A stretch of 64,000 nt of DNA, taken from assembly GCA_016935315.1 (NCBI GenBank), contig JAFGRD010000039.1, positions 124,001 to 188,000 on the forward strand, written 5' to 3'. The stretch is from Pirellulales bacterium. Its GTDB lineage: Bacteria > Planctomycetota > Planctomycetia > Pirellulales > Thermoguttaceae. A model generated the notes under the pieces. The model was not told the origin of the DNA, searched no databases, and saw only the letters and a program-made list of their open reading frames with translations. This document shows, one piece after another, positions 54,543 through 63,000 of the stretch; position 1 is the first letter of the stretch; each line of letters begins with the position of its first letter. A program made the translations under genes and the position numbers.

Positions 54543-54839
54543 GATTCCTTCCTGCGCAGATAGACGATTAGCCGGTTACATCAGAACCTCATCAAGCGGT
54601 ATCGGACGAGACGATTTTCCGGGTTTAGGCAACTTTTCAGATTTGTCCGATCATCGTGAATGCACACTATAGATAATGTCCAGAGTTCGCAGGGAATGCG
54701 AGGAATGCACTGGCTGGGCAATCTCGTTTGGGCGCCGAATGCCATAGGCCACATCTTCAGACGGGCAGTGCCACCATCGCGCCCTAACCGCCTCACGAGC
54801 AGCCTGGCAACGCGGTTGATGTCAGCATTGCGGGTCTGC
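54543..54839. other. Intergenic region between DUF11 protein and the kinase gene
   Basis: A 297-base stretch upstream of the DUF11 gene (minus) and downstream of the kinase (minus). It has an AT-rich patch (ACTATAGATAATG near 54666-54678) and no convincing gene. It may contain the DUF11 promoter. Confidence 0.35.
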
Positions 54840-56510
54840 TCAGACGATCTGCCGCCCGTAGAACGTGCTCAGCGTCCGTACCCGATGCACAAGGTAGGCC
54901 ACCACCGCTCCCAGCAGGATCAGCGCGAGGATGTTGATCACGTGGCGATCCGGATCGGCGTCAAAGCGCTGTTGCAGCTCGGGCCGGCGGTAGTAGAAAT
55001 CGACGATCAGGACGCCGTAGGAAAGCAGGGAAAGCACCGTAATGAACGTGACGAACCGGACCCGGAACCACAGGCCGGCGCCGACGATCAGCAGCCCGTA
55101 GCCGATCACCAGCGGGCTAGCCACGCCGTCGGCAAGCAACAGTGCGGCCAACAGAAGCAACGAGTCGAGCATTCCCCAAACGTAACGCGCGGGAAACGAC
55201 CAGCGACGGCTTTCGAGGAAATGCTGGCACACGACCGACGCCGTCGTCCAGACTGCCAACACGACCAGCATCTGCCAATGGAACGCCCACACGACCACCG
55301 GCGGCTCGCCCTGGCGCCCGGCGACCCAATACTTCACCGCTTCCACGGCCAGAAACGCGAGATAGAACAGCCCCAACGCGACGAACCGCGAGGCAAGGGC
55401 CGGCTTCCGCCGCGTCCAGCTCCAGAGCCTTTGCCCCAGGTGCGGCGGTCGGACCTCCAGCGCCTCGCCCCGGGCGAAGTGGTCCAGATCGTCGGCCAGG
55501 GCCCCGGCCGAAGCGTAACGCTCCTCGGGCATCTTCGCCAGACATTTCAGACAGATCAACTCCAACTCGCGCGGGACGCGGGGGTTGAGCTTCCGCGGCA
55601 GCGTCGGCTCGCGGCTGAGCACTTCCATCAGCGTATCCAGCGGATTCTCCTCCCGAAACGGCGGCCGGCCGGTCAGCAGCTCGTAGAGAATCGCCCCCAG
55701 GCTGTAGATGTCGGCCGATGGGCCCACCAGCGAACCGTGGCCCGAGGCCTGCTCGGGCGCCATGTAGCTGGGGGTGCCGGTAATCACGCCGGTGGCCGTG
55801 GCCTCCGAACCGGGCATCGAGATCTTTGCCAGCCCGAAATCGGTCAGGTACGGATGTTCCTCGGCGTCGAGCAGGACGTTCGACGGCTTCAAGTCACGGT
55901 GGATGATCTTCTGCTCGTGCAGGTGGTCGACCGCCCGGGCAATTGCGGCCACCAGCCGGACGGCCGTTTCCATGTCGAGCGGCGAGCGGGCGATCCGCTG
56001 CCCGAGGCTCTCGCCGTCCACATACTCCATGGCAAAGTAGTCTTGCCCGTGGAGTTGCCCCACTTCATGAATCGGAACGATATGCGGATGCCGCAGCCGG
56101 GCGGCCGCTTTGGCCTCGTCCTGGAATCGGCGGATGTGCTCCGGGGAGGCCAGGTGGCTGGACAGAATCATCTTGACGGCCACCACGCGATCGAGACTCT
56201 TCTGCCGCGCCTTGTAGACCACGCCCATTCCGCCGCGGCCGATCTCGCTGAGCAGCTCATACTGCCCGAACGCCCGCGGCAGGCCCCCCATCGACGATCC
56301 GAGGTCGAGTGTGTCGTCCTTGCTGCCGAGCGTTCTGGCAGCCGGCGACGGGGCCAGTTCCTCCAGCGCCTCCAGGCAGTCCAACGCCGAGGCCAGTTCG
56401 GGATGTTCGTCGAGCACGGACTCGCGATCCGGCGCCTCGCCGGCCTGCAGCCGGGCGAGGTAGCCGTCGAGGAGTTCCATCTTCCGTTCGTCGTCGTGCG
56501 GTCCGTTCAT
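54840..56510 (-). CDS. Membrane serine/threonine protein kinase (PknB-like)
   Basis: A 556-residue kinase. The G loop is G-R-G-G-M-G-V-V (91-98). Lys113 lies in V-A-V-K, H-R-D-L-K-P-S-N is at 204-211 and D-F-G at 224-226, all intact. The first 80 residues hold helices typical of planctomycete kinases. After the kinase (about 84-350), residues about 380-545 contain five or six membrane segments but no periplasmic sensor. ATG at 56510 is preferred; GGCGG lies about 7 bases upstream. The ECF sigma gene begins the same run 174 bases upstream. Confidence 0.93.
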   Translation of the reverse strand: MNGPHDDERKMELLDGYLARLQAGEAPDRESVLDEHPELASALDCLEALEELAPSPAARTLGSKDDTLDLGSSMGGLPRAFGQYELLSEIGRGGMGVVYKARQKSLDRVVAVKMILSSHLASPEHIRRFQDEAKAAARLRHPHIVPIHEVGQLHGQDYFAMEYVDGESLGQRIARSPLDMETAVRLVAAIARAVDHLHEQKIIHRDLKPSNVLLDAEEHPYLTDFGLAKISMPGSEATATGVITGTPSYMAPEQASGHGSLVGPSADIYSLGAILYELLTGRPPFREENPLDTLMEVLSREPTLPRKLNPRVPRELELICLKCLAKMPEERYASAGALADDLDHFARGEALEVRPPHLGQRLWSWTRRKPALASRFVALGLFYLAFLAVEAVKYWVAGRQGEPPVVVWAFHWQMLVVLAVWTTASVVCQHFLESRRWSFPARYVWGMLDSLLLLAALLLADGVASPLVIGYGLLIVGAGLWFRVRFVTFITVLSLLSYGVLIVDFYYRRPELQQRFDADPDRHVINILALILLGAVVAYLVHRVRTLSTFYGRQIV

Positions 56511-56683
56511 TTTGCCGCCAAATGTCTCATGTATCCAGCACAAACGCCCACAGCGCACAGGCCCTGCCTGGCAGAAGGACGATATCCTCGATTGCGTCAG
56601 CCGCGACCGTCGTCGAAAAGACCAAGGCAACGGCTCCATCACGACCGTGAACCGCGGGACGCTCTTGCGTCCCTCGCCATTCG

Positions 56684-57328
56684 TCACTCACCGGTCCCCT
56701 CCTGCCTGTCCTCCTCCTCCAACGCTGCCTGCAGCTTCCGGATCGCCCGCATCCAGAGCATTTGCACGGCCGGGCGCGAGCGCCCCATCCGCTCGGCCAC
56801 GTCGCTAAACGGCAGCCGTTGGAGGTTGCGCAAGAGGATCACCTCCTGGTAGTCGGGCGGCAGGTCGGCCATGGCGGCGGTCACGCGCAACTCGTTGTCA
56901 AGCTGCAAGAACTCTTGGCTGGGTGTCGCCCCGGGGGCGGCCGGCTCGGGGGCTCCGCCCGCCCGCGTGTCGGCCGGATCGCGGAAGCGGATTTCGCGTC
57001 GCGCCTGACGTTTTGCCGTGCCCCGATAGCGGCGGATGAAATCGGCGGCGTTGTTGGAGAGGATCCGGCGCAGCCAAGCGAGCCATTCCCCTTCGGACCC
57101 GCCCTGGAACCGCTCGAAATCGCGATGCGCCTCCAGCATCGTCTGCTGCACCAGGTCCGAGGCGTCGACCTTCACCCGCAGCCAGCTTTCCACCTGGGAC
57201 CGGGCCACAAAGCCCAGGTAGTTGCGGCACAGCTCGAACAGCCGCTCTCGGGCATCGGCGTCGCCGTCGCGAGCCAGCTCGAGCAGTTCGGAAACCTCCG
57301 GCGTTTCTGAGTTTCCCGCTTTGCCCAT
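56684..57328 (-). CDS. ECF-type RNA polymerase sigma factor
   Basis: A 214-residue sigma factor. Region 2 (about 20-100) includes V-D-A-S-D-L-V-Q-Q-T-M-L-E-A-H and F-L-A-W-L-R-R-I-L-S-N-N-like text (W-L-A-W-L-R-R-I-L-S-N-N). Region 4 (about 150-205) is L-P-P-D-Y-Q-E-V-I-L-L-R with R-M-G-R-S-R-P-A-V-Q-M-L-W. No anti-sigma gene is next to it; instead a Ser/Thr kinase gene follows, an arrangement described for planctomycete ECF factors. The kinase may control this sigma factor by phosphorylation. Shine-Dalgarno support is weak. Confidence 0.88.
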   Translation of the reverse strand: MGKAGNSETPEVSELLELARDGDADARERLFELCRNYLGFVARSQVESWLRVKVDASDLVQQTMLEAHRDFERFQGGSEGEWLAWLRRILSNNAADFIRRYRGTAKRQARREIRFRDPADTRAGGAPEPAAPGATPSQEFLQLDNELRVTAAMADLPPDYQEVILLRNLQRLPFSDVAERMGRSRPAVQMLWMRAIRKLQAALEEEDRQEGTGE

Positions 57329-57478
57329 GGCTGAACCGTTCCAGTCGCTTAAGCCGCACCACTCCGATAGTCTAACGCAGTCAGACGGGCATTTCCAGTG
57401 AGACTGGTCGCCGAAACCGGGGGCGAGGTGCCGCGGATGAGTTGCTTCTATCGGGTGGGCGCTGCGAAAAGCCGCATC

Positions 57479-58516
57479 CTATCCCTCGACCACCGCCTCG
57501 AACCCCAACGCTTCGATCATGCGATAGTCCTCTTCCGGCGACTGGCCCTTGGTGGTCAGATAGTCGCCGACGAAAATCGAGTTGGCCGGGAAAAGGCCCA
57601 ACGGCTGTAGAGGTCCCAAATGCATCTCGCGGCCGGCCGCAATCCGCAACTCGCACTTCGGATTGGCCAGGCGGAACAACGCCAGTACCTTCAGGCAATA
57701 GCGGGGATTCAGCCGTCGCACACCTTCCAGCGGCGTGCCGGCAATCGGCTGCAGGAAGTTGACCGGCACGGCCTCGACGGCCAGTTCGCCCAGTTGCCGA
57801 GCCAGATCGACCACGTCGGCGTCCTCTTCGCCCATGCCGACGATTCCCCCGCAACAGATTTCCATGCCCGCGCGACGCACCGCCTGGAGCGTTGCCAGGC
57901 GGTCTTCATAACTGTGCGTGGTGCAAATGCGGGGATAGAACCGCCGGCTGGTGTTCAGATTGTGGTTGACCCGGTCCACGCCACAGGCCTTCAGTCGCTC
58001 GGCCTGCTCGCCTGTCAGCAGCCCGGGCGAGACGCAGACGTTGATCCGGCAGGTGGCCTTGATCTTCGGCACCACTTCCTCGATCGTCTTCAGGTCTCGC
58101 TCGCTGGGGCTTCGCCCGGAGATCACCGTGCAGTAAGTTCGCGCCCGTCGCTCGACGGCAAGTCGGGCGCCTGCCAGGATCTCCTCGGCACTGACCAGGT
58201 CGTACTTCGGCACGTCGGCCGTGGAGACCCGCGACTGCGAGCAATAGCCGCAGTCTTCGCCGCAATGGCCGCTTTTGGCGTTGATCAATAGGTTTAGGTG
58301 GACCCGATTGCCGAAGTGGCGATATCGGACCCGGTAAGCTGCCGTCAGGAGGTCCAGGAGTTGGTCGTCGCCCGCCCGAAGGATCGTCAGGCCTTCGTCG
58401 CGCGTAAGCCGGTGGCCGGCCAGGACTCGCGAGGCCAGTCCGATCCAGCGGTCCTCAGGCCCCCCTTGCTCGGTGGTTATTGTGGACGCAGACCTTTGTT
58501 CGGTTATACTGTTCAT
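57479..58516 (-). CDS. bioB: Biotin synthase
   Basis: A 345-residue radical-SAM enzyme that inserts sulfur into dethiobiotin. The [4Fe-4S] motif is C-G-E-D-C-G-Y-C with Cys85, Cys89 and Cys92. The auxiliary [2Fe-2S] site is suggested by Cys128 (Y-C-T-V-I-S-G) and later cysteines in N-V-C-V-S-P and M-E-I-C-C-G. The length is typical. No other biotin gene is in the window. It is divergent from the amidase (76 bases) and upstream of the ECF sigma gene on the same strand. CCAGG near the start is a weak ribosome-binding site. Confidence 0.95.
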   Translation of the reverse strand: MNSITEQRSASTITTEQGGPEDRWIGLASRVLAGHRLTRDEGLTILRAGDDQLLDLLTAAYRVRYRHFGNRVHLNLLINAKSGHCGEDCGYCSQSRVSTADVPKYDLVSAEEILAGARLAVERRARTYCTVISGRSPSERDLKTIEEVVPKIKATCRINVCVSPGLLTGEQAERLKACGVDRVNHNLNTSRRFYPRICTTHSYEDRLATLQAVRRAGMEICCGGIVGMGEEDADVVDLARQLGELAVEAVPVNFLQPIAGTPLEGVRRLNPRYCLKVLALFRLANPKCELRIAAGREMHLGPLQPLGLFPANSIFVGDYLTTKGQSPEEDYRMIEALGFEAVVEG

Positions 58517-58592
58517 GACCTGGATTGTACCCGACTTTGGGCCGACTCCAACAGCCGGCCCAAGGAATTCGCGTTAGCCAATATGGCCGCAG

Positions 58593-59948
58593 ATGGATAA
58601 GCCGCTTACGATCACCGAGGCGTCGCGCCGGATTCGCGACGGCCGACTCGCGCCGCTGGAATTGGTCGAAACGTGCTTGGAGCAGATCGATCGATTCGAC
58701 GATCAGGTTCACGCTTGGGTGACGGTCGACGAGCAGCAGGCTCGACGGACTGCGGAGATGCTCGGCCGTCAGACGCCGCGTGGGCCGCTGCACGGGATTC
58801 CCTTGGGGATCAAGGATATTGCCGATGTGGAAGGCCTCCCGACCCGGGCGGGGTCGCCGCTGCGCGAGGACCACGTTGCCCGCCAGGACGCACCGCTGGT
58901 GGCCGCGTTGCGTCGGGCGGGGGCGATTCTCCTCGGCAAAACGGTCACGGTCGAGTTCGCCTGCTTCGATCCCTCCCCGACGCTGAACCCCTGGGACCCG
59001 CAATGGCGGCACACGCCTGGCGGCTCCAGCAGCGGATCGGCCGTGGCCGTGGCGTTGGGCATGTGCCCCGCAGCAATCGGCACCCAGACCGGCGGCTCCT
59101 TGGTGCGCCCGGCCACATATTGCGGCGTGGCCACCTGCAAGCCGACGTTTGGGCGGATCGATACCGGCGGAATCGTCCCGGTCAGCTACCACCTCGATCA
59201 CCCCGGGCCGATGGCCCGAACGGTCGACGATCTGGAGATTCTGTTGCGATGCCTGGTTGCATCGGGGGGCGCCGCCGAGGGCCCGCCGCCGAAGCCTCAG
59301 CCCGGCGGACGCCGGGACGAGTCTGCCGATTCCTCGCGGCCGGCGGCACCCCGACTAGGGCTTCTCGAACAGTTCTTCATGGAGGAGGTCGACCAGCCGG
59401 TACGCGAAGTGACGCTCTCGGCGTTGGCAAGGCTCCGCGAGGCCGGCGCGAAGCTTGAGCCGCTTGCATTTCCCGATGGTTTCGAGCAGGTCCAGCCGAT
59501 GCACCGGACGATCATGGCGGTCGAGGCGGCCGAGTATCACCGCCGCCAGTTCGCCGACCATCGTGATTCGTACGGACCGTTGATCAGTTCGCTGTTGGAC
59601 GAGGGGCTGACGATCTCGGCGGTGCAGTACGCGGCGGCACTGGCCTGGCAGCGGCGTTTCCGCCGCCGGGTGGCAACGCTCTTCGAGGAGGTCGATGCCC
59701 TGATCATGCCCTCAACGGACACAACGGCCCCGGCCAGCCTGGAGACCACCGGCACGCCGAAGTTTCAAGCCCCGTGGAGTTGTGCGGGCGTGCCGGTGGT
59801 CTCGCTTCCCAGCGGCGTCGCCTCCGACGGGATGCCGGCGGCCGTGCAACTGGTCGGGCCTGCCGGCGACGATTGGCGGCTGCTGCAAGTTGCCCGGTGG
59901 TGTGAGCGGTGGCTGGCATTCGACGCCCTGCCGCCGCTGATGGCCTGA
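58593..59948 (+). CDS. Amidase-signature enzyme
   Basis: A 451-residue cytoplasmic hydrolase of the amidase-signature family. The Ser-cisSer-Lys triad is visible: Lys74 in G-I-P-L-G-I-K-D, Ser145 in T-P-G-G-S-S-S-G-S, and nucleophile Ser169 in T-Q-T-G-G-S-L. The family also includes GatA of the tRNA amidotransferase, but the isolated gene and the shorter C-terminus suggest a general amidase. The ATG has no strong Shine-Dalgarno. The gene is divergent from bioB. Confidence 0.88.
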   Translation: MDKPLTITEASRRIRDGRLAPLELVETCLEQIDRFDDQVHAWVTVDEQQARRTAEMLGRQTPRGPLHGIPLGIKDIADVEGLPTRAGSPLREDHVARQDAPLVAALRRAGAILLGKTVTVEFACFDPSPTLNPWDPQWRHTPGGSSSGSAVAVALGMCPAAIGTQTGGSLVRPATYCGVATCKPTFGRIDTGGIVPVSYHLDHPGPMARTVDDLEILLRCLVASGGAAEGPPPKPQPGGRRDESADSSRPAAPRLGLLEQFFMEEVDQPVREVTLSALARLREAGAKLEPLAFPDGFEQVQPMHRTIMAVEAAEYHRRQFADHRDSYGPLISSLLDEGLTISAVQYAAALAWQRRFRRRVATLFEEVDALIMPSTDTTAPASLETTGTPKFQAPWSCAGVPVVSLPSGVASDGMPAAVQLVGPAGDDWRLLQVARWCERWLAFDALPPLMA

Positions 59949-59984
59949 GACTCGCAAAAGAACAAGTTGGGTACTCTCGCGGGC

Positions 59985-60014
59985 AGATAGGCGGGCGCAG
60001 ACGCCTTTCTATCT
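59985..60014. terminator. Weak terminator-like hairpin after amidase
   Basis: AGATAG and CTATCT flank an inner GGCG/CGCC arm with a TTT bulge on one side. It begins 37 bases past the amidase stop. It has no T tract, so termination is uncertain. Confidence 0.3.
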
Positions 60015-60073
60015 ATAGCCGTCTCACGGTGTCGTATGCCGACTCACAGACTTCTGATCGGGCAGGAGCCACG

Positions 60074-63000
60074 ATGCAAACCATGAAATTGCTTTGTGCC
60101 ACGATTCGGGCCGTAAGTCTCGTGCCGCTGACGGTCATCATCGCCCAGGCGGCCTTGGTGGGCACCGACGTGGGCACACTCTATCCACCCGACCCGCCGG
60201 GGTCCTTCGAGCAGTCGGCATCCGGGCAGATCACGGTCGGCGGCAGCGGCCGGAGTATCTGGGGGGCCAACGACTCGTTCTTCTACGTCCACCCGCAGGA
60301 CGCCGTCGAGCTGACGGATTTCGTGCTGACGGTCCGCGTGCTCGACTTCTCCTCGGAGAATCCCGACCAGGCGTGGCAGACGGCCGGCCTGATGGTCCGC
60401 CAGACGCTCGGCGACGACTCGGTCCACGCGACTTCCGCGATTACTGCCGTGGACGGCTACACCTTTCAGGGTCGCGACGTGACCGGCGGCGCCAGTTTCA
60501 GCCAGGCGACCGCCGAACTGGCCGCCCCCATTTGGCTCCGCCTGGAGCGCGAAGGGGACGAGTTCCGCGGCTGGCGGTCGCTCGACGGCCAGGCATGGGT
60601 CCCGGGGGGCGAAAGCACGATCCCGATGGGAAGCCCCGTCTACTATGGCCTGGCCGTGACCTCCCACGACCAGGGCCATCTGGCCGCGGCCGTCTTCGAG
60701 CATCTCGACCTGACCGTCCTGCAAGAGACGTTGACTTGGGATGGTCAGGGCCTGGGCGTCTGGAATGCCCCGGGGCGATGGACCGGCGGCGACAGCGACA
60801 GCGTTCCCGGCCCCGCAAACCACGTGGTCGTGCAGACCGATCGCGTCACGGTCGCTTCCGAAGCGTCGGCCTTTGGCCTGGCCGTCGATAGCGGCAGTGT
60901 GGTCGTCGCCGACGGGCAGTCGCTGTTCGTCGGCGTCGATGGTGTCTGCTTTGCCGCCGACGCCGCATTGACGCTCGGCAATCGCGCCACGTTGGATGTG
61001 GCCGGCGGCGGCACGATCGACACGCTTCACGTCAGGGGCAGTGCCGTGATTTCCACCGGCGGGGACGTCTCGGTGGCCGCTTTCCATGCCGACGGCGTAC
61101 TCGGCGTCCTCACCAAGCGAGGCAGCGGCGTCCTCCGGTTGGACAACGCCTCCGGTTCCGGTGTCTCGGCCGCCGAAACGGTTTTCCGCATCGAGCGGGG
61201 CACGCTCGCCTCGCGAGGTGCCGACCCGCTGGGCGGCGCCGCGGCGGTCACGCTTGCTGGTGGCGCGCTCTGCGTCGAAGGACCGCTGCAAGACGCCGGC
61301 CTCGACACCCCGGAGTCGCTGCTCGCGCTGGACATGAGCGAGACGGCCGTCTCGGTGACCGCCGATTCGCTGCTCGAAGCGATCACCAGCTTCGACGCCC
61401 GGTTCGGCAGCTTGGCGTTGGAGGCGGGTGTGCTGACGATCGCCGGCGCCGACCACGGCGTGCAATTCGAACGAACAAGCCTGTCGGCCCAAGGCGGCTC
61501 GGCGGGAGCCCGGCTGATGGTCCCGGCCGATCTTGGTGTGATCGAGGCGAGTCCCGGCGAACTGACCTTCGTCAAACAGGGGCCGGCCGACCTCGTGTTG
61601 GCCCGGCCGAACGACCCGCTCGACCACGTCACGTTCGATGTGCAGCAGGGCCGCTTGATTGGCGCGCAGGCCGCCATCGGCACGGCCGGGCTGCGCCTCG
61701 GAGGCGGCGAGTTGGTCTTGGCCGCCGGCGCCGACGGCGCGGCGTTCCGGGCTCCCGTCGTTGTCGCCGACAGCACGTTGACGGCCGGTCCCGGCGGTGT
61801 CGGGGGAGGGGGCCCGCTGACGGTCCTACTGGGAAACCTTGCCGAACCGCTGGTGCTGGCCGACGGTCTGCTGACGCTGCAAGCGACCGACGGCTATTGC
61901 GTCCACGTACCAGGCGCCTTCACCGGCCAAGGCGGTCTCGCCCTGGCCGCCGGCAGCGTGATCGTCGACCGGCCCATCGATGTCGGCAGCCTGCATCTGG
62001 TCGGCGGCACCCTGGTGCGCTCTGGCGCCGGCACGCCCCAGGGCAACGTGACCGTCGACGGCGACTTGACCCTTGTGGGCGACTCGCTGGACATGACCGG
62101 TTCGACGCTGACGACCAGCCCTCAATCGTCCGTCTCGGTGGCTGCCGGCAGGGCACTGACGCTTGCCGATTCCCTGTCGATCGGCGATCTCGATTGCGCC
62201 GGCACGGTCACGGCCCACGGCATTTCGGCGGCCAAGATGGACATCCAGGCCGGGGGCGTGGTCCACTCGTTGGGCCCCGTCACCGCCGATCAGCTCCATG
62301 TCGCCGGGCGGCTGAACCTCTCCGGCGTTGGCCCCGAGAGGGACGTGACGATTCGCCCGGGCGGCTGCCTGCTGCTGGAAGGCTGGAATCTTGACGTGGA
62401 AGGGGCAACGTTGACGGCCGTGGAAGCCGACGTGACGATCGGTTTCGGCCGACGCCTGGTTTGTGATCGGGCGCTGACGGTCGGTTCGCTGGAACTCTTC
62501 GGCGACCTCGTGCGGCGGGGCGCGGATCCGGCAGCCCGCGGCATCACGATCGCCCCCGGCGGCCATCTCGCTCTTCACCCGGGCACAATGCTCAACATGA
62601 CCGGCTTAACCGAGGGCCCGCTGACGGCCGCCGGCGCCGAGATTACCGTGGACGATGCTGAACTGGTGCTGGCGACTCCCCTGGCGGCCGAGCGGATCGC
62701 GGTGGCCGCCGGGCTGCTGGTTACCTCGGCCGAGATCACCGTCGGCACACTGGAGATCACCGGCGGCCGGGTGAACACGAACTCCAGCCACGTGACGATC
62801 GGCAGGCGTCTGAAGCTCGGTGAGGTCATCTATGCCGCCGAGCCCGGCAGCACATTTTCCGCCCGCGGGTCGGACCTGTTGGCCGGATTCGACCTGGTGC
62901 TCAATGGAAGCGTGCTCGATGTGCTCACACCGGCCGTCGCCGTCGAGCAAGGGCTGCAGTGGGGTCGCGTCTTCGCACGGGACGACGAGGTCGACTATCC

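Noticed and set aside
54660-56852. A 730-codon plus-strand frame antisense to the Ser/Thr kinase
   Set aside because: The kinase on the minus strand has all catalytic motifs. The antisense product is low-complexity.
60044-61627. A 527-codon frame on the minus strand, antisense to the giant surface protein
   Set aside because: The plus-strand frame has a signal peptide, a strong ribosome-binding site and PA14-like motifs. The antisense product has no family features.
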